Assembly: GCA_023381535.1 (NCBI GenBank)
Contig: JAMCSN010000197.1
Coordinates: forward strand, 40,673-104,672
Length of the DNA: 64,000 nt
Source: Bacteroidota bacterium
GTDB lineage: Bacteria > Bacteroidota > Ignavibacteria > Ignavibacteriales > Melioribacteraceae
Direction of reading: 5' to 3'
Positions 51,635 through 61,785 of this stretch are shown in pieces. The notes under the pieces were generated by a model, which ran no database searches, was not told the DNA's origin, and saw only the letters and a program-made list of their open reading frames with translations. Numbering within the stretch: position 1 is the stretch's first letter; the number at the start of each line of letters is the position of its first letter. The position numbers and the translations under genes are program-made.

Positions 51635-52942
51635 ATGAATAAAAATTTGAAATATATCCTCACGGCATCACTCATATTTATTTCTTCGGTGTCATTCGCA
51701 CAGAAGCCGGAGAATAATTCTCTAACTCTTAAAGATGTTCTCAAGCTTACGGTTGAAAATCACCCGTTAATAAAACAGAAAGAGGATGAATTGCGAGCCG
51801 CGCAGTTTAGAGTAGAGCAACAAAAAAGTTCGTATCTGCCGAACGTCGGTGCTCAAGCTTCATACACGCGCATCGGTCCTATTCCGGCATTTAGTTTTGG
51901 CGGACAGGATTTGGAACTTGCACCGGCAAACAATTATAATATCGGCGTGTTCGTTCATCAAACGTTATTTGATTTCGGCAAGCGCGATTCACAAGTCGAT
52001 TATGCCGCGTCGCTTTTGAATTCCGTTAAGGACAATGAAGATTTTATCAAGAACGATCTCTCAAATCAAGCGGTGAAAGTTTTCTATGGAATTTTGTTTT
52101 TGGAAAAGAGTATTGCCGTTAAGGATACACAAACTGCCGCACTTCAAGAACATCTGAATACCACCGAACTGAAAATCAAAAACGGAACCGCTACCGATTA
52201 CGATGTATTAAGCACCAAGACAAAAATGGTTGAGATCAAAAATGAAAAGATTGAACTGCTCAACGAAATGAATAAGCTGGAACTCTATCTTAAAGAGTTG
52301 ATCGGCATGGATAGGGCAAAGGAAATCAGTGTTGCCGGGGATTTTGCTCTCGCCAGTTTCAGCATCAACAGCGATTCGCTTCTTAACGCGGCGTACACTC
52401 AAAGACCGGAACTGAAACTTGTTGAGGACGCACGCAACAGTGCAAATCTTCAAAAAGAAATGGTTAGCCAATTAGATAAACCGGTTGTGAGCGCCGATCT
52501 CGGTTACGGATTCAAGAACGGTTACGAACCCAACATTAATGTGCTTAGAGGAAACTGGTTTGCCGGCGTTACACTTGGCGTGCCGATCTTCAACGGAAAT
52601 CTTACTGAAAATAAAATTAACGAAGCGAATGCGTCGATTGATGCTGCGGATAAAAAGATAAATCAAGTTAAAGAATCTATTTCGACGGATGTTTACCAGG
52701 CGGTCAGTGACATGAAAACTGCGATGGAAAAATTAAATTCTGCACAGGAACAAATTGATTACGCTAAGAAATCTTTGGAGCGCGCAAAAATTCAGTACGA
52801 ACGCGGCGCTGGTACGAATCTCGAAGTCTTAGATGCCGAAACTGCTTTAACGCAAGCGCAGCTTCTCAAAGTTCAATCAATGTACAAAACGATTATAAGT
52901 TATTATTCTTTACGCAGAGCCGCGGGAGATAAGATTTATTAA
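51635..52942 (+). CDS. TolC-family outer-membrane efflux protein
   Basis: A 435-residue channel subunit. Signal peptide ending VSFAQ (residue 23), then two OEP repeats: LTLKDVLKLTVENHPLIKQKEDELRAAQ and LNAAYTQRPELKLVEDARN, each followed by long helices, and GTNLEVLDAETALTQAQ near the end, which is the typical second-repeat motif. It completes the TetR-adaptor-EmrB-TolC unit. A strong hairpin follows the stop. Confidence 0.92.
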   Translation: MNKNLKYILTASLIFISSVSFAQKPENNSLTLKDVLKLTVENHPLIKQKEDELRAAQFRVEQQKSSYLPNVGAQASYTRIGPIPAFSFGGQDLELAPANNYNIGVFVHQTLFDFGKRDSQVDYAASLLNSVKDNEDFIKNDLSNQAVKVFYGILFLEKSIAVKDTQTAALQEHLNTTELKIKNGTATDYDVLSTKTKMVEIKNEKIELLNEMNKLELYLKELIGMDRAKEISVAGDFALASFSINSDSLLNAAYTQRPELKLVEDARNSANLQKEMVSQLDKPVVSADLGYGFKNGYEPNINVLRGNWFAGVTLGVPIFNGNLTENKINEANASIDAADKKINQVKESISTDVYQAVSDMKTAMEKLNSAQEQIDYAKKSLERAKIQYERGAGTNLEVLDAETALTQAQLLKVQSMYKTIISYYSLRRAAGDKIY

Positions 52943-52952
52943 TCTTGGGTAG

Positions 52953-52973
52953 GGGACAGGGTTACCCTGTCCC
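52953..52973. terminator. bidirectional hairpin between tolC and pgi
   Basis: GGGACAGGG, TTA, CCCTGTCCC: a perfect 9-bp stem with a three-base loop, between two convergent genes that end at 52942 and 52979. No T-tract, but place and strength suggest it separates the two transcripts. Confidence 0.6.
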
Positions 52974-52978
52974 TGCTT

Positions 52979-54685
52979 CTAATTAATAACGTCAGTCAAC
53001 TTTTTAATTCCGCCAAGAACGTCATTGCCCAAATCAAATCTTATCACTTTTCTTTCATTGTCAACCAGAGCGTGATAATCTCCCAACGCTTGAGCTTTGA
53101 TTAAAACACCAAAACTGATTGACGATTCTTTTTTGCCGGCTTCGTCCGGTATCGGAGTATCTTCTTTTGCGTTTGAAGTGAACTGAATAAACAATCCGTT
53201 GCCAGCATCGCCTTTGTGAAGTTGTCCAGTCGAATGTAAGAAGCGCGGACCGTAGCCGACCGTAGTAGCAGTTTTATACTTCTGCTGAATTTTTGTTCTA
53301 AACTCTTGAAGTGATTCTGTTGCTTTCGCATCGGGTGTAAGATATGCATGAATGGAAAGATACTTTTGCGGCACAGCTTTTTTATCGGCAAGAACTTGCA
53401 AAAAGTTGTTGAAAGCGTCTTTAATGTTAGAGCCCGATGCATCACCGTAAACAGTAATTTCATTTTCCTTCACAACCGAATCAAGCGAAGGAAGATTTCC
53501 TTTTTCTTTGTATGTTTTAATCATTTCTCGCGCAAGAACTTTTGCGGCTTCAACGTTCGGCTGATCGAACGGCTGGATTTTTATTTTCCAGCTTGCAATT
53601 GCGGTTGCAAGTTCCCATCTCATGTATTCGGCGCCGAGATCGTAAAGATCATTCCAAATGATTTCAACGACTGGAAACTTTGCGGCTTTCAGTTTTTCAA
53701 CTTCGCCGTCAAAAGTGGAATCGTTTTTCAATTTGATGTAAACAAACAATCTATCGTTGGAGTAAAGCTCCGGCGACTCCACCGATTCACTTTCAACAGG
53801 AAGAATTCCTTTACCTATTTTTCCCGTGCTCTCCGCAATTAATTGTTCCACCCATGCGCCGAACGGATTTATCTGCGGCGAGGTGATGAAAGTAACTTTG
53901 TCAACGTTCACGTTTGCGAGCACACCCATAATTGCTCCGAGAATTCCGCTTGTGCTTGTTTCATTTTTGCTTTCAACTCCTGCTGATTCCGCACGCGCAA
54001 GGATTTTTTCGACGTTTATTCCAACAAGCGCTGCGGGAACGATTCCGAATAACGAAAGGGCGGAGTACCGTCCGCCAATGTTGGGATCGTTCAAAAATAT
54101 TTTTCTAAACTTCAAATCTTCAGCCATTTGCTGAAGTCCGCTGCCGGGATCGGTTATCGCGATAAAATGTTTTGCGGCTTTCTCCGCGCCGAGTTTACTT
54201 AAAACAAAATTGTAGAAATATTTCATGAAGGAAATCGTCTCAACCGTACCGCCCGATTTGGTTGAAACAATGTAAAGTGTTTTTGCCGGATCAAATTTCT
54301 TCGTCATATTCAGAACAGCGCCCGGGTCGGTGCTGTCAAGAACGCTGAGTTTAAGATATCCGGCTTTATAACCGAAAATATTTTGAAAAACTTCCGGTGC
54401 CAAACTTGAGCCGCCCATGCCAAGCAGAAGAGCACTTTCAAACTTTTCGTTTTGGATTTCTTCAACAAATTTATTTATCTCCGTCAAAGCCGCTTTGGAA
54501 TGTTCCGGACTGTGAAGCCAGCCGAGACGGTTCGTAATTTCATTTGGACTATCACTCCAAACCGTGTAATCTTTATTCCAAATTCGCTCCACAATTTTCT
54601 GGTTCTTTATTTCGCTTAATGTTGCGTCGATCGACGTTTCGTAACCGGTTGCGGTAAAATTAAAATTGTCTTTGTTGCTTAACAT
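52979..54685 (-). CDS. pgi: glucose-6-phosphate isomerase (of the Tal-Pgi type)
   Basis: A 568-residue protein matching the isomerase half of Tal-Pgi fusions: IWNKDYTVWSDSPNEITNRLGWL at the start, SALLLGMGGSSLAPEVF, the phosphate-binding STKSGGTVETISF, GRYSALSLFGIVPAALVG, and QPFDQPNVEAAK. It exchanges glucose 6-phosphate and fructose 6-phosphate. The transaldolase half is missing here, so this is a stand-alone form. It is the last gene of the zwf-pgl-pgi series on the minus strand. Confidence 0.9.
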   Translation of the reverse strand: MLSNKDNFNFTATGYETSIDATLSEIKNQKIVERIWNKDYTVWSDSPNEITNRLGWLHSPEHSKAALTEINKFVEEIQNEKFESALLLGMGGSSLAPEVFQNIFGYKAGYLKLSVLDSTDPGAVLNMTKKFDPAKTLYIVSTKSGGTVETISFMKYFYNFVLSKLGAEKAAKHFIAITDPGSGLQQMAEDLKFRKIFLNDPNIGGRYSALSLFGIVPAALVGINVEKILARAESAGVESKNETSTSGILGAIMGVLANVNVDKVTFITSPQINPFGAWVEQLIAESTGKIGKGILPVESESVESPELYSNDRLFVYIKLKNDSTFDGEVEKLKAAKFPVVEIIWNDLYDLGAEYMRWELATAIASWKIKIQPFDQPNVEAAKVLAREMIKTYKEKGNLPSLDSVVKENEITVYGDASGSNIKDAFNNFLQVLADKKAVPQKYLSIHAYLTPDAKATESLQEFRTKIQQKYKTATTVGYGPRFLHSTGQLHKGDAGNGLFIQFTSNAKEDTPIPDEAGKKESSISFGVLIKAQALGDYHALVDNERKVIRFDLGNDVLGGIKKLTDVIN

Positions 54686-54749
54686 TGTTTCTCCGTTGAT
54701 AAAAATTTGAAATTGCCTGGCAAAGTTAATTTAAAATCAGAAAAGTTGT

Positions 54750-55487
54750 TTACTTGTTGCTCAATAGGGAAGCGGCGCCTGAATCTATGTACCACTCGAG
54801 AGTTCCATTATCTGGTCGGATATACGCTGCGGGATATTTTTGATAACTGCCTTGCTTTGTTAAGATCTCATTTAACACGCCGGCTTTGTTTTCTCCCGTT
54901 ACAAGAAAAACAATTTTCTTCGAGTTGTTTATCAATCTTCCGGTTGCAGTGATCCGTTTTTGTTTCGTTACCGGATGTTCAGCGACTGCGAATAATTCTT
55001 TTGCCGAGAGCAGTTGCAAACTATTTTGGAAAATTGATGCGGTGTGTCCATCGTCGCCCAAACCTAACATTGTCAGATTGAACTTGGCATCAGCAATATT
55101 TCCGTTGAATAGCTTTAGAAATTGTTCTTGGTATCTTAACGCTTCATCTGCCGGATTATTCTCGCAGAATATTCTGTAAACATTTTCCAGTGGAATGTTG
55201 ATCTTATCAAACAAAAATTTTTTTGTCATTCCGTAATTGCTTTCGGAATTATCAGGCGGGACGCATCTTTCGTCTCCCCAGAAAAATCTTATATTTTTCC
55301 AATCAATCTTATCGGCGTACTTTTCTGCAAGCGTACTAAAAATTATTTCCGGTGTCTTGCCGCCCGAAAGCGCAACGTTGAAAAACTTATTCTGCTCTCT
55401 AAGTCTCTCAGAAAGAAAAAAGAATTCCTCGCAAAACTTTATCGCAAGTTCTTCTTTCGATGAAAATATTTTTATGCTTTCATACAT
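54750..55487 (-). CDS. pgl: 6-phosphogluconolactonase
   Basis: A 245-residue SugarP isomerase-fold protein of the DevB/Pgl type. Motifs: FNVALSGGKTPEIIFSTLA, IRFFWGDERCVPPDNSESNYGM and FNLTMLGLGDDGHTASIFQ. It hydrolyses 6-phosphogluconolactone, the product of the G6PDH coded just upstream. The spacing to zwf is 78 bases and holds a seven-unit heptamer repeat. Confidence 0.94.
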   Translation of the reverse strand: MYESIKIFSSKEELAIKFCEEFFFLSERLREQNKFFNVALSGGKTPEIIFSTLAEKYADKIDWKNIRFFWGDERCVPPDNSESNYGMTKKFLFDKINIPLENVYRIFCENNPADEALRYQEQFLKLFNGNIADAKFNLTMLGLGDDGHTASIFQNSLQLLSAKELFAVAEHPVTKQKRITATGRLINNSKKIVFLVTGENKAGVLNEILTKQGSYQKYPAAYIRPDNGTLEWYIDSGAASLLSNK

Positions 55488-55505
55488 TTATTTTTCCAAT
55501 CATTC

Positions 55506-55554
55506 AGAACTCAGAACTTAAAACTCAAAACTTAAAACTCAGAACTCAAAACTC
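55506..55554. repeat. heptanucleotide tandem repeat, seven units
   Basis: Seven exact-length units of 7 bp with the consensus A(A/G)AACT(C/T), between zwf and pgl inside their operon. It shifts no reading frame but could vary in copy number and affect the distance between the two genes. Confidence 0.8.
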
Positions 55555-55565
55555 ATCATAGTTTT

Positions 55566-57086
55566 TTATAGTTCGCAATAAAGTCCATCATCCACCAAAT
55601 TCTTGCATGGGTAACGCCATGTATAACCTTCACCTTCTATTAAACTGTCTGCAACTTCAGGTCCCCACGTGCCGGCGGGATAACCGTAAATCGGAATCTC
55701 ATGATCGTTCTTCCACGCATCGAGAATTGGAGAAATAAATTTCCACGCTGCTTCAACTGCATCGCCGCGCGAATACAATGTTGAATCGCCGAGCATGCAG
55801 TCGTGCAAAAGTCGCGCGTAAGCATCCGGAATTTTCTCGTTTGACAAATCGGAATAGTGAAAATCCATGTTCACAGTTTGAACGTCGAATCCCTGCCCGG
55901 GAACTTTCATTCCGAATTTCAGAAGTATTCCTTCGTCGGGCTGAATGCGGATGACCAGCTGGTTGGCGGAATTATTATTCTTTGACGTGCTGAACAAATA
56001 ATGCGGCGTCGGTTTGAAGTGAATTACAACTTCGGAAACTCTGGTGGGTAAACGTTTTCCGGTGCGGATGTAAAACGGAACGCCGCCCCAGCGCCAGTTA
56101 TCGACAAATAATTTTATCGCGGCAAAAGTTTCTGTCCGCGAGTTCGGATCGACACCAACTTCTTCTCGATAACCTAACATTTTTTCGCTGCGGAATTTTG
56201 ACGCCATGTACTGACCGCGAATTGCATTGTTTACAATGTCTCCTTCTTTCATCGGACGCAGCGATTGAAAAACTTTTAACGTTTCGTTGCGAATCGCGTT
56301 TGAGTCGAATGAAGTCGGCGGCTCCATCGCAATCATGCCGAGAACCTGGAGAAGATGATTCTGCACCATATCGCGCAGCGCGCCCGATCCTTCGTAATAA
56401 CCGCCTCTCATTTCAACGCCGATGCTTTCGGCGGCGGTAATCTCGACATGATGAACATAATTTCTATTCCACAAAGGTTCAAAAATTCCATTGGAGAATC
56501 TTGTTACCAAAACGTTCTGCACTGTTTCTTTGCCAAGGTAATGATCGATGCGGTAGATTTGATCTTCATGCCAATCTTTCAACAAAGATTTGTTTAACTC
56601 AAGAGCGGATTGAAGATCATAGCCGAACGGTTTTTCTACGATCAATCTTCGCCATCCTTTTGTTTGATCGTTGAGATGATGTACGGCGAGAAATTGCGGA
56701 ATAACCGGATAAAGATTCGGCGGCGTTGATAAATAAAAAATAAAATTGAATCCGGTGTCCAGCTGTTCGTGTATTTGTTGAAGTCGTTCATGAATTTTTG
56801 AATACTCCATGTGGGAAGAAATCTCAATCGATTGGTAGAACAATTTTCCGAGAAATGTTTTCAACGTTTTCTCGTCGGTTGCTTCGCCGAACGTTTTGAT
56901 TCCTTCTTCCATTTTTGTGCGGAAATCTACGTCGTTCATTTTTGTCCTGGAAATTCCAAGCACAGCAAAATGTTCCGGCAGAAGATTTTGCTTTTCCAGT
57001 TCGTACAGTTCCGGGATCAATTTTCTTTTGGTTAAATCACCGGAAGCACCAAAAATCACTAAGACCAAGTTGTCCGGTCTTTTCAT
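55566..57086 (-). CDS. zwf: glucose-6-phosphate 1-dehydrogenase
   Basis: A 506-residue enzyme that opens the oxidative pentose phosphate pathway. Cofactor loop FGASGDLTKRKLIPELYEL (12-30), substrate and catalytic motif YRIDHYLGKETVQN with the His/Lys pair, FEPLWNRNYVHHVEITAAE, and RWGGVPFYIRTGKRLP. Full length. First gene of the zwf-pgl-pgi operon and divergent from the aldo/keto reductase. No gnd is present in the window. Confidence 0.96.
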   Translation of the reverse strand: MKRPDNLVLVIFGASGDLTKRKLIPELYELEKQNLLPEHFAVLGISRTKMNDVDFRTKMEEGIKTFGEATDEKTLKTFLGKLFYQSIEISSHMEYSKIHERLQQIHEQLDTGFNFIFYLSTPPNLYPVIPQFLAVHHLNDQTKGWRRLIVEKPFGYDLQSALELNKSLLKDWHEDQIYRIDHYLGKETVQNVLVTRFSNGIFEPLWNRNYVHHVEITAAESIGVEMRGGYYEGSGALRDMVQNHLLQVLGMIAMEPPTSFDSNAIRNETLKVFQSLRPMKEGDIVNNAIRGQYMASKFRSEKMLGYREEVGVDPNSRTETFAAIKLFVDNWRWGGVPFYIRTGKRLPTRVSEVVIHFKPTPHYLFSTSKNNNSANQLVIRIQPDEGILLKFGMKVPGQGFDVQTVNMDFHYSDLSNEKIPDAYARLLHDCMLGDSTLYSRGDAVEAAWKFISPILDAWKNDHEIPIYGYPAGTWGPEVADSLIEGEGYTWRYPCKNLVDDGLYCEL

Positions 57087-57252
57087 TTTAACTCCAACAA
57101 AATGTTCGGTTGTTCAATTGTAATTTAAATAAATATAAATGTGAAAACATGAACCTTTAGTACTACATAATTGTATAACAGAGGATGAATCGATAAAATT
57201 CACTTTTGAAGTTTGTAAATTAAATCACAAAAAAAAATCTTAGAGGAAAACG

Positions 57253-58239
<987 letters not shown>

Positions 58240-58252
58240 CTGTTTTGTTTTG

Positions 58253-58296
58253 GCGGGCACCGGTGAAACCTAAAAGTGCCCGCTTCTTTTTTTTTC
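58253..58296 (+). terminator. intrinsic terminator after the aldo/keto reductase gene
   Basis: GCGGGCAC (58253-58260) and GTGCCCGC (58276-58283) form an 8-bp GC-rich stem, followed at once by TTCTTTTTTTTTC. It begins 14 bases after the stop codon. Confidence 0.85.
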
Positions 58297-58323
58297 TCAA
58301 AACATTTCCCCCAGGTTCGCAAA

Positions 58324-58390
58324 CCTTTTCTCATTGGTTTGCCTCGGCGAATTAGTCCAAATTCTGTTAACCTAAACCCGACAGCATTGG
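58324..58390. repeat. palindromic repeat element, partial copy R3 (inverted)
   Basis: CCTTTTCTCATTGG, TTAGTCCAAA, TCTGTTAACCTAAACCCG and ACAGCATTGG match, in reverse complement, the left third of R1 and R2. Between them TTTGCCTCGGCGAA is foreign. The right two thirds are missing. Confidence 0.65.
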
Positions 58391-58410
58391 ACATGAAGAT
58401 GGTAGAAAAA

Positions 58411-60702
58411 TTACTTTCCTCCTGCCGGAAGATTTCTTTCTAAATAGGTTGTCAGCAGTGTGTATAAGTGCAATCTGGTTCCCGGACCTTCATAAATTCC
58501 GTGCGAACGATTAGGATAAGCCATCATCGAAAACTGTTTGTTGTTTTTTACCAGTTCATTTATCAATCGCTCGGTATTCTGATAGTGAACGTTGTCATCG
58601 CCGGTTCCGTGCACAACAAGCAAATTTCCTTTTAGTTGATGAGCATACGTGATAGCCGCACTTTCTTTGTATCCTTCGGCATTAGTTGACGGCAGTCCCA
58701 TGTAACGCTCGGAATAAATTGTGTCGTACAAATGTTCATCGGTTACCGGCGCCACAGCCATTCCGGTAGCAAAAATATCGGGATAGCGGAACATCATATT
58801 CAATGTAGAAGTAGCGCCGCCGCTCCATCCCCACACGCCGATTCTGGATGCATTGATGAAACTATATTTTTTTATGAGAGCAAGCATTGCATCAGCTTGA
58901 TCTTTTGCTGTCAGCGTTCCGACATTTCCATAAAGAAATTTTCTGAACTCGCGTCCTTTTGGCGCCGGCGTTCCCCGGTTGTCAACGCTGATGACTATAT
59001 ATCCTTGCTGAGCGAGCATCAAGTACCACAAGTATTGGCTTCCAGACCATCGATCCAGAACAGTTTGTCCTGCCGGTTCACCGTACAAGTAATAAAGCAC
59101 AGGATATTTTTTTGAAGGATCGAATCCGCCTGCGGCGGACGGCGGCTTAATCATCCAGCCATCTAGCAAAACTCCGTTCCCAATATCAATCTTAAAAAAC
59201 TCGGTGGGCAGATGTTTGAGTGCGTTTACTTTTTCGAACAAAGATTTATTCTCAACCAATTTTCTTACAACTTTATGATCGGGAATCGTTACCAAATCAG
59301 TTCGGGGCGGATTGTCGGCAGTCGAAAATGTATGAATCGCATAATTACCGCTATCGGAAATTTGATAGCTGTGCGTCCCAACTTCATCGGCGGGACTGAT
59401 TCTTTCGATCTTTCCTTTTCCGTCTAAAGAAACTCTGAATAAATATCTTTGTGTTGCGTTGTCGGGAGAGGCGATGTAATAAATCCATCCATCTTTGAAA
59501 TCAATCAGAGAAATATCGATCACATCGAAGTTGCCCGGCGTAAGAAGTTTCGTTTCTTTCCCGTCACGCGAAACGGTGTAGATATGACGCCAGCCGTCGC
59601 GCTCGCTAACCCATGTGAATTCTTTTCCGTTGTTGAACCAATTCATGTCGTCAACTACATCAACCCAGGCTTTATCGGTTTCGGTTAAAATAGTTTTTAC
59701 TTCACCGGTTTCGGTGTTGCATAACATTACCTCGTCGGTATTCTGTAATCTATTTAAATGTTGAATTGAAATTTCATTCGAGCTTTCCGCCCAATCCATT
59801 CTGGCGATGTAATTGTTGCGCGGGTCTCCCGGAACTTTCATCCAAACCGTTTCGCCGCCGTCAACGCTTACAACACCGACTTTGCATGCAGAGTTTGTCG
59901 TTCCAACTTTCGGATACTGAACTGGTTTAACAAAAGAATAAAGAGAATCGGTATTATCGATCAAGAGAAAATCTTTCACGCCGGAGGCATCGAGCTGCCA
60001 GTAGGCAATATGTTTGCTGTCTGGGCTCCATCGGAATCCGTCTCGGTCTTTAAGCTCTTCTTCATAAACCCAATCGAATGTTCCATTGATGATTGTTGCC
60101 GATCCGTCGAACGTTAGCTGGGTAATTTTTCCATCGGATAAATTTTCGACAAACAAATTATGTTCGCTTACGTACCCAACCATTTTATTGTCCGGAGAAA
60201 ACTTTGCGAACATCAGCGTGGAAGGTTTTGCGTTGCCGCCAAGCTTAAGAAGTTTATGAGTGCTGAGATTTAGAACATAATAATCTCCGCGGGTGTTGTA
60301 ACGCCAAACACGTGCAGTGTTCGTAAATATCAAAAGCATTGTTTTATCGGGCGACCATTCATAACAACTGACCGGTGATCTTTCGTCATCTGTGATAGAC
60401 AACGGTTTTTTTGATCCTTCAGGAATTAACATAGTGCTGGGAACCAAAATTTCTCTTTTGCCGGTTTCGGTATCGTACTTAACTATATCTGTTCCGCCGA
60501 CAGAATCTTTTGATTCCTCAAGAGTCGTATAACTTTTCCCGTTATCAATAAAACGTACCGGGCCGAATCTCTCTCCGAAAAATTCGCGGCTCTTGAATAA
60601 CCGGTTCAAATCCAAAATTGATTTATCCCCGGTTTGCGCTATCAGCGGTTGGAAATGGAGGAGAATTAGAATAAAAATAAAAAACTGTTTTAGTGGTTTC
60701 AT
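58411..60702 (-). CDS. dipeptidyl peptidase IV (S9B prolyl oligopeptidase family)
   Basis: A 763-residue exported serine peptidase: signal peptide (first 22 residues, ending PLIAQ), an eight-bladed propeller with the substrate N-terminus motif FDWVYEEELKDRDGF, and a C-terminal alpha/beta hydrolase. Ser627 in GVWGWSGGATS, Asp702 or Asp703 in GTGDDNVHYQ and His734 in NRSHGIYEG form the triad. The double-Glu motif marks true DPP-IV, which removes Xaa-Pro dipeptides from peptides in the periplasm. Transcribed alone, with tRNA-Arg upstream. Confidence 0.94.
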   Translation of the reverse strand: MKPLKQFFIFILILLHFQPLIAQTGDKSILDLNRLFKSREFFGERFGPVRFIDNGKSYTTLEESKDSVGGTDIVKYDTETGKREILVPSTMLIPEGSKKPLSITDDERSPVSCYEWSPDKTMLLIFTNTARVWRYNTRGDYYVLNLSTHKLLKLGGNAKPSTLMFAKFSPDNKMVGYVSEHNLFVENLSDGKITQLTFDGSATIINGTFDWVYEEELKDRDGFRWSPDSKHIAYWQLDASGVKDFLLIDNTDSLYSFVKPVQYPKVGTTNSACKVGVVSVDGGETVWMKVPGDPRNNYIARMDWAESSNEISIQHLNRLQNTDEVMLCNTETGEVKTILTETDKAWVDVVDDMNWFNNGKEFTWVSERDGWRHIYTVSRDGKETKLLTPGNFDVIDISLIDFKDGWIYYIASPDNATQRYLFRVSLDGKGKIERISPADEVGTHSYQISDSGNYAIHTFSTADNPPRTDLVTIPDHKVVRKLVENKSLFEKVNALKHLPTEFFKIDIGNGVLLDGWMIKPPSAAGGFDPSKKYPVLYYLYGEPAGQTVLDRWSGSQYLWYLMLAQQGYIVISVDNRGTPAPKGREFRKFLYGNVGTLTAKDQADAMLALIKKYSFINASRIGVWGWSGGATSTLNMMFRYPDIFATGMAVAPVTDEHLYDTIYSERYMGLPSTNAEGYKESAAITYAHQLKGNLLVVHGTGDDNVHYQNTERLINELVKNNKQFSMMAYPNRSHGIYEGPGTRLHLYTLLTTYLERNLPAGGK

Positions 60703-60872
60703 AATATTCCTTCAGCTTTTATTTGAAAAACAACTGTCGATTTAGACGCTGCAAAAAAGTCTTTGCGCGGGCACGAAAGAAGAATTTTGTTGAAAGGAAC
60801 TCCATCTATTAATTTACTTTCAATCGTTATGGTATCATAAATTTATTGAAACCTCAGCACCCCCGGCGGGAA

Positions 60873-60920
60873 TCTTCCGAAGTTCCAAAGGAATGCCTTT
60901 GGCAGAATCCCTTCGGGAGA
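60873..60920. repeat. two-stem structured element
   Basis: Outer arms TCTTCCGAA (60873) and TTCGGGAGA (60912) pair over nine positions with one G-T, and enclose the perfect inner hairpin CCAAAGG-AATG-CCTTTGG (60885-60902). It could be a genome-wide repeat or a leader RNA structure of dpp4. Confidence 0.5.
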
Positions 60921-60965
60921 ACCCAACAATTTATTTTTCAGTCTAATCTTCAACTAAATTTTTAG

Positions 60966-61037
60966 TACCCCTGACAGGAATCGAACCTGTACCTCGAGCT
61001 CCGGAGGCTCGCGTTCTATCCTTTGAACTACAGGGGC
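60966..61037 (-). tRNA. tRNA-Arg (CCG)
   Basis: On the minus strand the 72-base cloverleaf is complete: acceptor GCCCCTG with CAGGGGT (closing G-U pair at 1-72), D-stem GTTC/GAAC, anticodon stem CGAGC/GCTCG with loop CTCCGGA, so the anticodon is CCG (Arg, codon CGG), variable loop AGGT, and T-arm ACAGG-TTCGATT-CCTGT. Discriminator A. The CCA end is not encoded. Confidence 0.95.
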
Positions 61038-61199
61038 AGTTTAATCAATTAAAGATATAAAGTTTGCAAATAATCTTCCGTTAATTTTTTAAGGAACTTT
61101 TAGATTCTGAAATAAATAGAAAGAGGAGAAATTTCTTCGTGTTGACTTTTATTTTTATTTGCTAATTTTTCAGTGAGAATATTTTCAGAGGATGAAATC

Positions 61200-61718
61200 G
61201 TGCCTAATCAGATGAACAAAATTACAAATGATGTTATTGCGGCTCTTAAAAAACTTCCGGCTCCCGGAAAGAAATCCGGCTCGTTCTGGGATTTCATGAA
61301 AAGTCAGCTCGCCGACGACAGCACATGGGATCAGAGTCACCTTAAGGTTATTGAAAAAGAAATTGATACCCATCTCAGTAATCTTGATAAAAAATCAATT
61401 ACCGAATTATGGAAGAATACCGACGTCGGCTGGAATAAATATGAATCGGAAAAGAAAGTTGAAACGAAAGAAATGAAAACCGATTTAACCGACGAGCTTA
61501 TGGGAATGGTGATGGATAGAATGGATGACAATTATTCATCGCGCGACAGCTATCATGCCGAAACAAGTTATTTTGAACCGGCAGCTAAAAGTGAAGATGG
61601 CGAAGAAGACTTTGATGAAGACAAGGAACCTGAGGTGGTAGATGAAGATCTTAATCTTGATGACGATGAATTGTTTGATGATGAAGATCTTGACGATGAC
61701 GAAGATTCACGTTTATAA
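61200..61718 (+). CDS. acidic protein of unknown function
   Basis: A 172-residue soluble protein. Residues 1-110 are helical with mixed charge (ITNDVIAALKKLPAPGKKS and WDFMKSQLADDSTWDQSHL); the last 50 are almost all Asp and Glu (for example DLNLDDDELFDDEDLDDDE). No family recognised. The start is probably the GTG at 61200, seven bases after AGAGGA; a GTG at 61173 and an ATG at 61212 are alternatives. Such acidic tails may bind basic proteins or metal ions; this is a guess. Confidence 0.6.
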   Translation: MPNQMNKITNDVIAALKKLPAPGKKSGSFWDFMKSQLADDSTWDQSHLKVIEKEIDTHLSNLDKKSITELWKNTDVGWNKYESEKKVETKEMKTDLTDELMGMVMDRMDDNYSSRDSYHAETSYFEPAAKSEDGEEDFDEDKEPEVVDEDLNLDDDELFDDEDLDDDEDSRL

Positions 61719-61785
61719 ATTTTCTTTTATTCTGCTCTTAGTTTCATTTGAAACCCCTTTCTTAAAAATTGTTTGGTGAGGAAAT

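Larger units (their letters stand above)
60703..61172. other. intergenic region holding a tRNA and a structured element
   Basis: Besides the tRNA at 60966-61037 and the two-stem structure at 60873-60920 nothing else is supported; the remaining sequence is AT-rich promoter-like DNA for dpp4 on the minus strand and for the acidic protein gene on the plus strand. Confidence 0.6.

Noticed and set aside
55506..55554. CRISPR-like or origin-like iteron array
   Set aside because: Units are only 7 bp with no spacers, inside a metabolic operon, and no replication gene is near.
60966..61037. tRNA as an attachment site for an integrated element
   Set aside because: No integrase gene and no direct repeat of the tRNA 3' end were seen in the window.
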